A stretch of 64,000 nt of DNA. Source: Kingdonia uniflora. Its lineage: Eukaryota > Streptophyta > Magnoliopsida > Ranunculales > Circaeasteraceae. The position numbers and the translations under genes are program-made. The notes beneath the pieces are model-generated. The model worked only from the letters and a program-made list of their open reading frames with translations. It was not told the origin of the DNA and did no database searches. The stretch spans positions 3,224,001-3,288,000 of the forward strand of contig JACGCM010002205.1 of the NCBI GenBank assembly GCA_014058105.1. Reading direction: 5' to 3'. Of this stretch, positions 24,501 to 35,016 are shown in pieces; the first letter of the stretch is position 1; every line of letters starts with the position of its first letter.

Positions 24501-26871
24501 AACAAAGTGATAAAAATTACTGAGGAAATGAAAGTCATAGTGATAGAAAGACATCACTAGAGAAAGCGATAAAACATCACTGTGGGGGAATTATAAGAGA
24601 ATAATTCCATTAAGTAATGAAAGAAAATAAATCACCGGTAGGTGGGAAACACGAAGAAAGAAGATTACTTAGAGCCGAGAGACATGCCAAATCCATGCCA
24701 AAAAGACTCTGTGCCTTGGCATGCCCATAAAATAAACACCTATTTTCTGGTTTAAATTGCTGGCATGGCAAGAGAGGATTGGAAACGGATGACGTGGCTT
24801 GATGACGCTGCTAGAGCTTTCGGATCTTCCTTAAGTTCTCCACGTAAGGGTTACGTAAGTGTGGAGTAATTGCATCCACTTGCACAGAAACATATCCTCT
24901 TCTTTCTTTTTCGTGATTTTGCATATTTGTTTTGGTTTCTTCGAAATAAAATTGATGTATAAACCCTAAATCCTTGACTAACCCTTCCTCTCTTCCCCCA
25001 TATGGCTTCAAGCGTCCTTCTATGAAACCATGATGGACGCCAATTTCTTCTAAGGTTTCGGGCGAGGTTTGGAGCTGGTGAAGTTGGTCTGTTGCAGTTG
25101 GAAGTCGGCCACGTGCTTGGCACGAGCTGTTGTGCCCCTTTTGCTGCGTCTCTCCCAATCGCGATTCCCTTCTCTTCTGGTTTCTACCAAAACACCGACC
25201 TCAGGAACTCCATGATCTCTGGTAAGGTTTTTAGTAACTCAGTTACTTTCTCCGCTGATAACTGGTCTTCAGAAAGAAGATTCAATTAAGGAGATTGCAC
25301 AACCAGAAACCATAGTAGATTATATTAGAGAGCCATCTTTGGTGCAGAAATTGTAGGTCTGTTATACGAAGTAATTTGCCATAAGTCGCAAAATTTTCAG
25401 AGAAAATAGAAGAGATAATCCAACCTGGAGAAACAACACCATAAATCTCTTACCATCAACAATCAAACAACAACAGAATAGCAACCACGCTAATCAACAA
25501 CAACAACTCACTACCAGCATGTTCTTGCTCATCAAGAAACAGGTCCTTATGAACCCAACAAACACAAACAATGCACCACCATAATCACTGAAATCAACAA
25601 CGATCCAAAGCTTAACACGCCCAATTACGGGAATATAATTCTTAGAAGAACGAAAAGAGAGATTGGTCTCCCTGAATTTAGGTGAGGAGGGCAAGGTAAT
25701 TGCTATGGAAGTAGGTTAGGCTCAATTGAAGAAGAATTGGGTGCACCACGCACCAGAAATCAAATTAAAACAAAATTGAAAAGAGATACCGAATTATTGG
25801 ATTAATCCGGCGATGGCAATAGCCGCCGCCGCCGCCGCGAAAGCTATAAAACTTTAGGTTGCCTTCAAGAATGTAACCGCTTTGATACCATGTAGAAATA
25901 AATAAGAGGAGAAAGTTTATTCACTCTTAAGTTGATAATTAGATTACATCTTAGACTCCTTTTTATATAATAGGGGCTCTCTAAACTACTTCTATTCTTA
26001 CTCAATGTGGGACTAAAATAGAATGTGTAGATGTGCACATATACTCCAACAATTCTTACATGCAAGATAACCTTAAAAGGAAATACACTACAAAAGAGAA
26101 AGGTCAAAGGAGAAGCAGGAAGAAAAAAAATGCACAAGCAGAGCATCAAACTAATCTCCGTCGAACAACACTCCCTTTGTTTCCTCATCCATCTTCATCT
26201 GTGGCTACTTCATTGAACTCAGTTTCTCCCATCACAGTAGCATGTTTTGCAAGCAAGTAGGCACTCTGGTTTCCTTCCTTGTGTATGTGCTTAAGTTCAA
26301 ACCAGGTTGATCCTCCAATCAAAATTTGAATCTTTTTCAACATCAATTTGCATCTCCAGGGTGATTTGGTCCCATTCTTAATTTAACCAACCATAGCAGT
26401 AGAATCTGTCTGAGTAATCAACCTGTTTAAACCATGTTCTGTTGCATAGTAGAGCCCCTTGTACAAAGCTTTCAAATGGTGGAGGATTTTTGAGACCGGT
26501 TCTTCTATCCCTGCATAAGCTGAGCACTCTCCTTTTTTATTTATAATCAGCCCCCCATATTGACATTTGGAGGCGCTATAAAATTGACGAATTTTAATTT
26601 TCCAAGCTAGATCTCATGAAGATATCATCATTTTGTGTGTTGTATTCTGAACATGATAGTCAAAAGCATACCATATCTTACGTTTCACTTTTTTCAGAGC
26701 ATTGTGGGGAGTTTGGTGGATTCCAACGGTTTTAGGATACTAGAGAAGGAGCTGGGTGCATTGGAAATGACAACACATCATCAAATGCAAAATATATGGG
26801 CTAGAGAAGTTCAATATGTTAATCCTCAAATAGAGGCAAGAGACTTGCTTCAACAACTTCTCGTGAAGTAG
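7138..26871 (+). CDS. CTC1: CTC1, large subunit of CST telomere complex (16 exons)
   Basis: CTC1 with STN1 and TEN1 forms the CST complex, which binds single-stranded telomeric DNA in the nucleus, protects chromosome ends and aids C-strand fill-in. Exons read by eye: 7138-8235, 8877-8995, 9094-9168, 9248-9326, 9499-9561, 9678-9755, 10083-10262, 16041-16145, 17475-17759, 17838-18311, 18425-19078, 19178-19269, 21352-21586, 21707-21824, 22694-23025, 26698-26871. All junctions are GT-AG and phases agree; together they give 4161 bases, about 1386 residues, with no internal stop. Recognition rests on the N-terminus (SISDLLQQSLPLTGSSSL, then RILTPLNHPVLIVGTIDF), on GRLQLTDATASIDVVIPDF (about residue 570) and on a CCCW cluster after DDGSSL (about residue 1225), all as I recall plant CTC1. 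OB folds are known for the family but cannot be placed by eye. The length is slightly above the plant norm. Introns 7 (5.8 kb), 12 and 15 are swollen by insertions. Exact splice sites need cDNA. Confidence 0.92.
8236..8876 (+). other. CTC1 intron 1, no recognised feature
   Basis: This 641-base intron starts GTAAGT and ends TTGTAG. It is AT-rich; I see no ORF of note, no inverted ends and no tandem repeat. Confidence 0.7.
9812..9947. mobile_element. MITE-like inverted-repeat element in CTC1 intron 6
   Basis: The left end (AAGGCTCTGCTTGTTATGCC) and the reverse complement of the right end (AAGGGCCCGTTTATACCAC) are imperfect inverted copies. Both then lead into similar GGAATT and TTTATTTC stretches. 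The length (about 136 bases) and the GGGCCCGTTTRTA-like end resemble plant Tourist or hAT-derived MITEs. No transposase is encoded. The target duplication is not clear, so the family is uncertain. Confidence 0.45.
11014..11090 (-). mobile_element. SINE fragment (same family as 27356-27441)
   Basis: On the minus strand this reads GAAACCTCATGGGGTTGG, then GGGTTACGGATCCCTATATA, then GGCTTGCCTTCC followed by an A-rich tail. The plus-strand copy at 27356-27441 has nearly the same sequence and also carries a GGTTCGAAACC motif that fits a pol III B box. The copy here has decayed at that motif. The match between two distant loci in opposite orientation marks a dispersed repeat. Confidence 0.6.
11593..11650 (+). 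mobile_element. hAT-like terminus (TAGGGTTG ... GGTTCGGTTCGG)
   Basis: TAGGGTTGTATTTGGTTCGG followed by CGGTTCGGTCCGG repeats is typical of the ends of one class of plant hAT elements, which start TAGGG and carry GGTTCGG subterminal repeats. A short CGAACCGACC stretch near 12134 could be related. I could not find a matching inverted end, so only one terminus is annotated. Confidence 0.35.
13818..14214 (-). pseudogene. hAT transposase C-terminal dimerisation fragment
   Basis: The minus-strand reading contains TSVALESAFSTSGHKLDPFR followed by SLRLNTVEALICLQN. This is the hAT C-terminal dimerisation signature, in which the family usually reads SAFSxGGRxLDxxR and VEALxCxQ. After two in-frame stops the same frame resumes with SLQASMEEIEQYYEVDAG, a typical tail of plant Ac-like transposases. 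Only the C-terminal end is present, fused upstream to unrelated lysine-rich sequence. It lies inside CTC1 intron 7 and is dead. Confidence 0.8.
15022..15774. mobile_element. hAT-type non-autonomous element with TAGGGTT ends
   Basis: The left end starts TAGGGTTATCAATGATTGGA. The right end, read on the minus strand, starts TAGGGTTGTAAATATATTGGA. Both are followed by GGATTCG and GGATCCGA type subterminal repeats. The flanks ATTTTAGG and ATTTTTGA agree at 6 of 8 positions, fitting a decayed 8-bp hAT target duplication. The 753-bp body has no transposase and contains the (AG)n run. It lies in CTC1 intron 7, 267 bases before exon 8. Confidence 0.65.
15471..15510. repeat. (AG)n microsatellite
   Basis: Nearly pure AG dinucleotides over about 40 bases, inside the hAT-type element of intron 7. 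Confidence 0.9.
16146..17474 (+). other. CTC1 intron 8, with degenerate GC-skewed patches
   Basis: This is a 1.3-kb intron. Two patches, 16285-16450 and 17095-17240, are rich in TGCGG, TGCAA and GCAAT words in opposite senses. They could be the ends of an old inverted-repeat element, but no boundary can be fixed. Nothing else is recognisable. Confidence 0.4.
19569..19757. mobile_element. MITE with long inverted ends in CTC1 intron 12
   Basis: The left arm begins GGGCTCCTCTTGGTACACC and the right arm, read on the minus strand, begins GGCTCCGCTTGGTATACTGG. Similarity continues through GTGATCACA-like and TGGTGATTTA segments in both arms, so each arm is about 65 bases and the unit can fold back on itself. 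CTAG/CTA flanks suggest a 3-bp target duplication, as in Tourist elements. No protein is encoded. Confidence 0.65.
20225..20748. mobile_element. GC-rich non-autonomous hAT-like element
   Basis: The ends are CAGGGGCGCCGCCGGGGCGC on the left and, on the minus strand, CAGGGGCGGGGCGGAGCGC from the right. CAGGGGCGG is a frequent start of plant hAT ends. The terminal 100 bases are strikingly GC-rich while the centre (20320-20640) is AT-rich. No target duplication is recognisable, so the call rests on the inverted ends. Confidence 0.55.
20834..20946. mobile_element. hAT-like CCGAACC/GGTTCGG patch
   Basis: Repeated CCGAACCGAACC words are followed by their complements (GGTTCGGTTTTCGG), giving an internally inverted patch of the kind found at hAT subterminal regions. 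It may be a collapsed copy with both ends brought together. Confidence 0.4.
20947..20983. repeat. Perfect 18-bp-arm palindrome
   Basis: TAGTCCTTATCATCCACA is followed by one A and then its exact reverse complement. The perfection, next to decayed hAT-like sequence, suggests recent origin or active maintenance. Confidence 0.9.
21863..22072 (+). mobile_element. tRNA-derived SINE with intact target duplication
   Basis: The element begins ACCAACAGGGGTTGGTGCAA and continues TGGTTAGGGC, which fits a pol III A box. GGGATCGAATCA about 40 bases on fits a B box. A 3' A-run is followed by TGTAGTTAGTA, which also lies immediately before the element (21852-21862 and 22073-22083). This 11-bp direct repeat is the expected product of LINE-assisted insertion. 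The copy sits in CTC1 intron 14 and is about 210 bases long. Confidence 0.85.
23131..23413. mobile_element. hAT-type MITE with 8-bp target duplication CTTGAGCC
   Basis: CTTGAGCC occurs at 23123-23130 and again at 23414-23421, an exact 8-bp direct repeat. The ends between them are inverted copies: CATGGTTCACAAACTTAAACT on the left and TCATGGTCCCAAAACTCGG read from the right. The 283-bp body is rich in CGATC and GGATCGG words and encodes nothing. An 8-bp duplication with short inverted ends is the hAT hallmark. Confidence 0.8.
23563..23680 (+). mobile_element. LTR-like fragment, plus orientation
   Basis: It starts TGTTGGAGTATATG and contains TTAGTCCCACATTGAGTAAG, GAGAGCCCCTATTATATAAA and TGTAATCTAA. 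The same sequence occurs in opposite orientation at 25939-26051. TATATAAAAGG fits an LTR TATA box. It stops matching after 23680, where an 18-base piece (AGTTTATTCAGTCTTAAG) is present in the opposite sense to that expected. Confidence 0.65.
23681..25890. other. Unassigned block between inverted LTRs
   Basis: The part 23930-24620 is rich in near-repeated phrases such as CACTCGAGGAA, ATCACTAGAG and GAAAGAAATCACT, with a purine-rich plus strand. The part 24680-25890 holds short ORFs on both strands that match no family I know. Next to the minus LTR at 25806-25840 there is a GCC-type triplet run. I cannot assign a coding function. Confidence 0.4.
25891..26051 (-). mobile_element. Short LTR with adjacent primer-binding site, minus
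   Basis: Read on the minus strand, this 161-bp unit starts TGTTGGAGTATATGTGCAC, has a TATATAAAAAGG box, and ends TTATTTCTACA, giving TG...CA ends. Immediately after it (25890 downward) the minus strand reads TGGTATCAAAGCGGTTAC, which closely fits the initiator-Met tRNA primer-binding site TGGTATCAGAGC of copia-type elements. The LTR is very short, in the range known for TRIM elements. The other LTR copy at 23563 is inverted, not direct. Confidence 0.75.
26216..26570 (-). pseudogene. LINE RNase H (RVT_3) fragment
   Basis: The minus strand reads NKKGECSAYAGIEEPVSKIL, then LKALYKGLYYATEHGLNRLI, then QTDSTAMVG, then a stop, and after it FELKHIHKEGNQSAYLLAKH. The pattern of an acidic D in TDS and a final HI.REGN..AD.LAK matches RNase H of plant LINEs. 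The rest of the LINE is missing. It lies in CTC1 intron 15 in antisense, about 130 bases before the last exon. Confidence 0.8.
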
Positions 26872-28510
26872 CAAATTCGTAAAAGGCTACCTATGATGTT
26901 TCACGTATCAGTGCTGGCATCTTCAATGTGGAGATAAGGTGATTTGTTTTCCTTATTTTGTTAATACTTTATTTTATTGGTTTGTTCTAGCTATTTTTTC
27001 TACCACCTACCCCATTAATTTGGACTGCAGCTATTCAGGTCTAATAGAAGTGGAATTGGTATTCCTCCTAGACCACTCATGTATATTAAGGATAAGATGG
27101 GTAAAATTGGTAAACGTTCCTAATCCACCCATGTATAATATCGTTGTAGACAATGGTAAAAATGCCAACATTTCCATCTTGTTTTCGGTTTTGTGAGTAG
27201 AATTTCAGTATTTTCTTCGTAATGCTAATGCCATTTTTTTTCAAATCTGCATTATACTTAAGCACAAGCTGCAAGGTATTGGAGATTATTATAATTTCTT
27301 CTGATGGGAGATGATGTCAACAGCTCAAGTTAATAATATTGAAGCTGGTTAACTCAGGTCGTGGGTTCGAAACCTCATGGGGTTGGAAACTCAGGGTTGC
27401 GGATCCCTATATAAGACCGGCTTGCCTTCCAAAAAAAGAAAAGCCGGTTAACTCGATTTCGCAAATTGAATATAATGCAAGTCCAGTACGAATAGGTCAC
27501 TTACTGTCTTCTTTATATATCATCATGTCCATTACTTGGTGCGGACTCCACTGATGAATAAACAAAGAAGTCGTCATCATTCTCCCAAACAAAAAATTGT
27601 ATGTCGTATTGCCTTTGGATTTTCAAATCTGTTTCCACCACATGTAGTCTGTTATAACTTATAAGTAACCCGTCCGTATCATATGAAGATCTTGATCGTT
27701 GAATGATTACCATGATTCCTGTACATTGCAAATGTAAAGAGCATCCAATGGTCTGGAAATTTGCATAGTTCAACTCTTTCGAAATCATAGGATCCTTATC
27801 CTCATTCGAGCTTCTTTCACTCCGTCACTATTCTAGCCAGTGGTTAGAGTCCTAATATATTTGCCATGTAGTAATGGTTTTCTCGAGAATGTAAAACCCG
27901 TAAATTACCTTTGATACTCAATTATATGCTAAACATATCCTGTATAGCGTGGTATTTCATCGATACTTCTCGTGTACACCCATCATTTTCTAAATCCAAA
28001 GTTTACCATTGAAAAAGTTTAGTAGCACTTACGACTTTAGAGAAACTAGCTATTCACTAAATCCAAAATTTATCTTAGAAAAAGTTTAACAGCACTTCAG
28101 AGTTTAGAGGTGGCCAGGAAACCCTAATCTCTAAGGCTGCTAGTTTCTGCCCTCCCATCCAATGAGGATAGGAGAAGTATGGAATTCAACCAAACTCTGA
28201 TGATTCGAATATCACTTGTGCAAGTGCCACTAAAACCTTTAATTTTCACAAACCTTTAATATTGACACAATCAGTACATCAACTAAAACCTTTAATTTTC
28301 ACAAATATCTTGCTTAAGCTTAAAATTACAGACAACTTCAGATTGAAGCAGCTCCTAGTGACCGCCTCGAGAGTCCTTCGAGGCTAAAAACCCGCCTCGA
28401 TTTAAGGCAATTTTTTAAACCTTGGTCTATATTTAGGCCACATAAATACTGAGGAATCTCACTTCTTTATGCTGAACTCATAAAAGCTATTTGATATAGT
28501 TCTTTTGTAG
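26872..28510. other. Intergenic region CTC1 to peroxidase
   Basis: This contains the CTC1 3' UTR, a SINE copy (27356-27441), an imperfect ~64-base tandem duplication around 27985-28105 (AAATCCAAA, AAAAGTTTA, AGCACTT phrases) and a repeated TAAAACCTTTAATTTTCACAAA at about 28230-28305. I looked on both strands for a peroxidase first exon (signal peptide and an RLHFHDCF-like motif) and found none. Confidence 0.6.
27356..27441 (+). mobile_element. Short SINE copy with B box
   Basis: GTCGTGGGTTCGAAACCTCA carries a good pol III B box (GGTTCGAAACC). It is followed by GGGTTGCGGATCCCTATATA and an A-rich tail. AGCTGGTTAACTC before it and AGCCGGTTAACTC after it (one mismatch) look like a 13-bp target duplication. 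No A box is seen, so the copy is probably 5'-truncated. The relative at 11014-11090 is on the other strand. Confidence 0.65.
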
Positions 28511-30132
<1,622 letters not shown>

Positions 30133-32204
30133 AGATAAATCTGTATTTGTTGGATGCTATCTCTTTATAATAACGGGGCGGTGTTTTTGCCACTTGGGAC
30201 AAGTCTGTGCTTATGTTCAGAGATAAAGAGGGGTCGGGATGCGCTGTTGACGCCTCGAGGAACTCACAAGGAAGGGTAGTTTTGGAAGTTCAAGTTCTAA
30301 GTCTGAAAACTAAAAAATTAGCTTGACAAACAAAATTCAATCTTCCTACCCTACTCAAAACTTACTTAAAAAAGAAAAAAAACTCAGAAAATATGCACTG
30401 TATCTTACTCTCAAGAACTCTACAATTCGAGTTCTAATGGCGATTCATTAGCTTTAATGGTTGATGTTCTCTTTATCTCCCCTGACTCAAAACTTCACTT
30501 GAAAAAAAATCCAAAAGTTATGATCAATTCGCCCTTAGTCTCACACTCATCCGCGACGAACCTTGCTGGTCTCGAAACGAAATCGATTGAAGGTATGATA
30601 ATTCGCCCCCAATTTTATTCTAATTTTGACATTTTATGATCAATTAGTTACATAATTACATGCTAGGGCAGATTCTTGCTCTTATCATCACCACTTTCTT
30701 GCTTAGAACTAGGGTTGAAGTCATGGTGTTTTGGAATTAAAATTGGTCTATCTGGGGAAATTGTTTTAGTTAAACGAACGGTAGGGAGTTTCTTACACTA
30801 GGCGAAATAGTATCTGTGTGCAACTGAGTATCTGCCTCTCCAATCTCATCTTCTCTCTCGATATCTCTACTTCCCTAATTTCAAGTTGATATGGTATTAC
30901 TATTGATGATCTCTATAATACAGCAAGGTCTGAATATTGTAGTTTTTTGGTTACAGATTTGTGAAACATGGTGTCCTATACTAAGATTTTTTTACAAGGT
31001 ACACCATATGCTTATGATTCAATAATCTCTTCAATTTCAGTTTTTTTATTTATGAAAAACACAACTAATTTTTCTTTCTTTCTATATACTATACAGAGTG
31101 CGAAAGTTGAATATTCCGTCTCTATGGGAATTTGAGGCATCTATAATTGTGGAGTACATGCTATTTGCATACTTACTGAAGATTGTGGTCTTCAATTTGG
31201 CGGGCCGCCTGTGGTGAAGAAGAACCCAAACAAGAAAAAGGCCGTCCATGGTATTATTGACGATCGACAAGGGAAGAGATAGAAACATTACGACCATAAG
31301 GTGAATGTTTCATAGAAAACAAAGACTCTTCAACAGGTATAATAATATGTTATTTTATTTCATTTGATAATAAGTCTCAGTCGATATGAGGGCTGCCACT
31401 TCTTTGATACTCCTAGAATTAGAGACCCCCTGGTTGAACTAGATGGTTGGAAGGCCGCTTGGGAAAGGAATTTTCACTTCCACGCTCCTAGAATTAGCAG
31501 ATAGACTAATATATATATTAATTTAAGTTTAAAATTATGGTTACTCTATGTGGATCATAACAGATTTTGATATCATAAAGTAATTTGTTTACATGAAATA
31601 GTTAACCTTTTAGGATATAATCCATATTCACTTTAATCACTTTAAAATTGGTTGTTTGAATTTGACAGAACTTTACAAAAGATGAGGCACAGATGAAAAC
31701 CCCTGGTAACCTTCAATATATTTTTGTGAATCCCAAATCTTTGAGAAACGTTATAGAGGTAGAGACCTTGCGAAAACCCCTGGATATGTGAATCTTGGCG
31801 CAAGATTGTCCGCCTATGCCACACATAATTTACTGAGATGCACTTGCCCTTCATAAAACCACTGACCTCAAGTGCTCCACTGGTTTTTAAAGAGGACAAA
31901 TACTTGAAATGTTTCGAATATTTAAAACTTGATCCTCAAGAAAATAGATGTCACAGAATACCAAATCTGGAAAAGGAAAAATAAGCAATTAGCAAAACTA
32001 ACTACGGAAAAGATGAAGAGATGGGAATGCAATTTTTAATGACAATAATCTCGATAAAACTTGAGAGATGTAATCACTGTTAATAGATCCAAGACCAACT
32101 AACGAAGAAAAGAACATAAAGAGAGCAGTATATTGTATGATTCTTGGTTGGCAGGAACTACATTTGCCTCCACATCCGAGTTGACCTTTAACTCAAGAGT
32201 ACAA

Positions 32205-32688
32205 AAACCAAATGGAATAAATTTTATCATCCATGGCAACAAAAAATATATCAAAAAGATGCTCCACCAGTAGTATTTTCATAGCAATGTCCAATGATGA
32301 TGTAGACTCTTACGACAACATTTCTGAGTAACATTTCTGCTATCACAACCAATTAACGATGCCAAATGCTATAAGTTCGGCATAATTAACCAATTTCTAT
32401 ATATAAGGGAAAATGAGCATCACTGCAGCTTATATAGAGAAGAATAAACCAAATGGAATAAGTTTTATCATCCATGGCAAAAAACAAAATATAATAAAGA
32501 TGCTCCACCAGTAGTATTTTCATAGCAATGTCCAATGATGATGTAGACTCTTACGGCAATATTTTTGAGTAACATTTCTGCTTTCACAACCAATTAACGA
32601 TGCCAAATGCTATAATTTCGGCATAATTAACCAATTTCTATATATAAGGAAAAATGAGCATCACTGCAACTTATATAGAGAAGAGTAA
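32205..32688 (+). repeat. Tandem duplication, two 241-bp units
   Basis: AAACCAAATGGAATAA begins units at 32205 and 32446. The units stay nearly identical through GATGCTCCACCAGTAG, AACGATGCCAAATGC and CTTATATAGAGAAGA. There are only a few substitutions, so the duplication is recent relative to its surroundings. Confidence 0.92.
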
Positions 32689-33227
32689 TATCTACCAACT
32701 CAAAGTATTATTCAGCCCCTCTTCATTGATTTCTAGGTCTGCCTTATAGTGCTTGATTTAAAGGTGTGTAATCATCCGACTTCTTAACCTTGGATCAGCA
32801 GCGACTTCTCCATTGGTAAGTTCAATTTGGTTTTTCTGTAATCGAGTGTTGAATAATACTCTTAACTGTAGTTATTAATTATGTATTTGTTGTTGTCAGG
32901 TAATTGATTTGTCATAATATCTCAATTTACCATGATTTGGGGTTTAAACAACAATGATGATTTGTTAATTGGGAACTGTTTGGTAGTCCTGATATAGACT
33001 TCTCCTCAGTTTAGGTTTTTTTTATTTCTCTTCTCATGGTTTTTAATCAATGATTACGTATCTCCAGAAATATACTGATGGGGCAGACCTAATATTAGAC
33101 AAACACCTTAGTTTTGTTAAGTGCGTATTCCCTGGGCACTTAGATGATTATCTTGGGTATTATAGATATATTTTGGTATGTTTGGCTTCAAAGTTCAAGG
33201 AGAATAGGTTCATTATATGTCCCATTT

Positions 33228-33655
33228 GGTGCTGATTAATAATCTCTGTGTACTAAGTTTTTCTCTTACTCTATTAATCTCCATTTTAAGGGTTTCACTT
33301 TGGTGAGGTGATTAGGTGTTTTGATTTTCACCACTTTAGGAGTTTCTATTTCTGGATTTTTAGGGCTGAATGTGAAGGCTGTAATTTAGGTTTTCATTTG
33401 ATGTCAAGAGATTGCATTATTGAATCTCTGCTTTGAGTATGTCATCCTTTGGTTTACATGTATACATGTACTTCGATGAGCTTTGAAGGTGATTCCAAGG
33501 CCAGCATTCTCCATGAAAATGATAGCCCACATTTTTGATAGAGTAAAAAATTATACCTTTTATCAAGGATTTACGGGTGTTGCTACTTATGAGCGCATAA
33601 TGACAATGTAGAATTTTCGAGTGTTCTGGAAAGTCCAAGGACTAAAAAATGAGTT
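33228..33655 (+). repeat. Left arm of large inverted repeat
   Basis: The arm matches the reverse complement of 34236-34662 over roughly 420 bases with scattered mismatches. Matched landmarks are CTGATTAATAATCTC near the outer end and TTCGAGTGTTCTG near the inner end. The spacer is about 580 bases. A transcript through both arms would form a long hairpin. Confidence 0.88.
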
Positions 33656-34046
33656 TAGGTTTACTTGAAGCTTGGGGAATGTTATAGAAACCAAGCTTAT
33701 GGAAGCCTAAAGAAAATCCCCTTGGTCATTTGAGTGCATTGATTTGTATCTGCATATATTTCCTTCTCAAGGTTTAGTTCATGAAGTGAATGTTTCGGAT
33801 AATGGGCGAGGCCGGTATGCAAATTCTTTAGGTTTCCATTAAGATATATAACAGTTTTTCTCGGGAGAAAAGTGACATATCTAGATTTATTTTTTGGAGT
33901 GAACGATTATTTTGGGTATGAAAATATGAAACTAAATATAATTTCAGCAATCATAAATGTTCCTTGGTTTAAAAAGTGAATGGGATTCACTCTACTAATG
34001 GTCTTATGAATCGAAGTTCTTACCTTCTTTGATGCACAAATTTAAA

Positions 34047-34873
34047 GAAGTGTATATAACCGGGAGATTCCGTCATGAACATTGTCGTTAAAAAACACTA
34101 AATGTGAATCATATACTCAATGTCAGGGACAGGTAGTAGTACCGAAGGTAAGCTACTAAATGTGAGGGTAACATCTTAGATGAAAAACATGGATTCTAAA
34201 AGTCGAAGATAGTAACCTAAAAGTGCCGAAGCAGAGAAGTAAGTTTTTTAGTCCTTGAACTTTACAGAACACTCGAAAATTCCACATTGTCATTATACGT
34301 TCATAAGTAGCAACACCCATGAATCCTTGATAAAAGGTGTAATTTGTTATTCTATCGAAAATGTGGGCTATCATTTTCAGAGAGAATGCCGGCCTTGGAA
34401 TCACCTTCAAAGCTCATTGAACTACATGCAAACCAAATGATGACATACTCAAAATAGTAATTCACCAATGCAGTCTCTTGACATCAAATGAAAACCTAAA
34501 TTACAGTCTTTACATTCAGCCTGAAAATCCAGAGATGGAAACCCCTAAAATGGTGAAAGTCAAAACCCTTAATCGCCTCACCAAATTGAAACCCTTGAAA
34601 TGAAGATTAATAGAGTCAGAGAAGAACTTAGTATACAAAGATTATTGATCAGCAGCAAATGTGACATATAATGTGAGAAGTGTATATAACCGGGAGATTC
34701 CGTTATGAACATTGTCGTTAAAAAACACTAAATGTGAATCATATACTCAATGCCAGGTATAGGTAGTAGTGCCGAAGGTAAGCTACTAAATGTGAGGGTA
34801 ACATCTTAGATGAAAAGCATGGATTCTGAAAGTCGAAGATAGTAACCTAAAAGTGCCGAAGCAGATAAGTAAG
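34047..34873 (+). repeat. Direct repeat pair flanking an inverted-repeat arm
   Basis: The copies at 34047-34235 and 34677-34873 both start GTGTATATAACCGGGAGATT and both end AAGTGCCGAAGCAGA(G/T)AAGTAAG. They contain TAGT(A/G)CCGAAGGTAAGCTA, related to the CCGAAGG hairpins of the Helitron-like ends. They differ by only a handful of bases. Confidence 0.88.
34236..34662 (-). repeat. Right arm of large inverted repeat
   Basis: This is the reverse-complement partner of 33228-33655. It is flanked on both sides by a ~190-bp direct repeat (34047-34235 and 34677-34873), so the arm looks like an insertion between two copies of that repeat. Confidence 0.88.
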
Positions 34874-35016
34874 AAATTAACATGCTTTGTGGTGTTGACA
34901 CGGTCACATGGTTTTAGACATGGCATATGGAGATAGTGCCGAAGGCACGCCACGTTACATAGATAGGTACTGGATTGAAAAGACGCTGACCGTGGCGTGA
35001 CACGGATATCCGCTAA

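Larger units (their letters stand above)
23026..26697 (+). other. CTC1 intron 15, 3.7 kb, nested insertions
   Basis: The intron starts GTGAGT and ends TTTTTCAG. It holds a hAT-type MITE (23131-23413), two inverted LTR-like sequences (23563-23680 and 25891-26051), an unassigned AG- and GAGGA-rich block between them, and a LINE RNase H fragment (26216-26570). It separates the last two coding exons, so correct splicing over this DNA is needed for the C-terminal 57 residues. Confidence 0.6.
30160..35016 (+). mobile_element. Non-autonomous Helitron-like element A
   Basis: The proposed 5' end TCTCTTTATAATAACGG (after an A) is shared with element B, and 50-60 bases inside both have GATAAAGAGGGG followed by GGGAT. 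The 3' end has the Helitron pattern: a stem CCGTG...CACGG at 34990-35005, then seven bases, then CTAA at 35013-35016 followed by T. Upstream lies GTGCCGAAGGCAC, a small hairpin also found in variant form in element B. No Rep or helicase is encoded. The interior holds a 241-bp tandem duplication and a large inverted repeat. Ends are inferred from motif and sharing, not from an empty site. Confidence 0.55.

Noticed and set aside
23930..24620. Regular spaced repeats resembling a CRISPR-like array
   Set aside because: The CACTCGAGGAA and GAAATCACT phrases are irregular in spacing and sequence, and this is a eukaryotic intron.
24811..25158. Minus-strand 115-codon ORF in CTC1 intron 15
   Set aside because: No recognisable domain, lies between inverted LTRs, overlapping frames on both strands are also open; not enough to call a gene.
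27513..27788. Minus-strand 91-codon ORF between CTC1 and peroxidase
   Set aside because: Composition looks protein-like in places but no motif, no plausible promoter and no splice partner were seen.
31082..31297. Coding-like stretch on either strand inside Helitron-like element A
   Set aside because: A plus-strand reading with LQFGGPPVVKKNPNKKK looks protein-like, but it is short, ends in a stop and matches nothing I can name.
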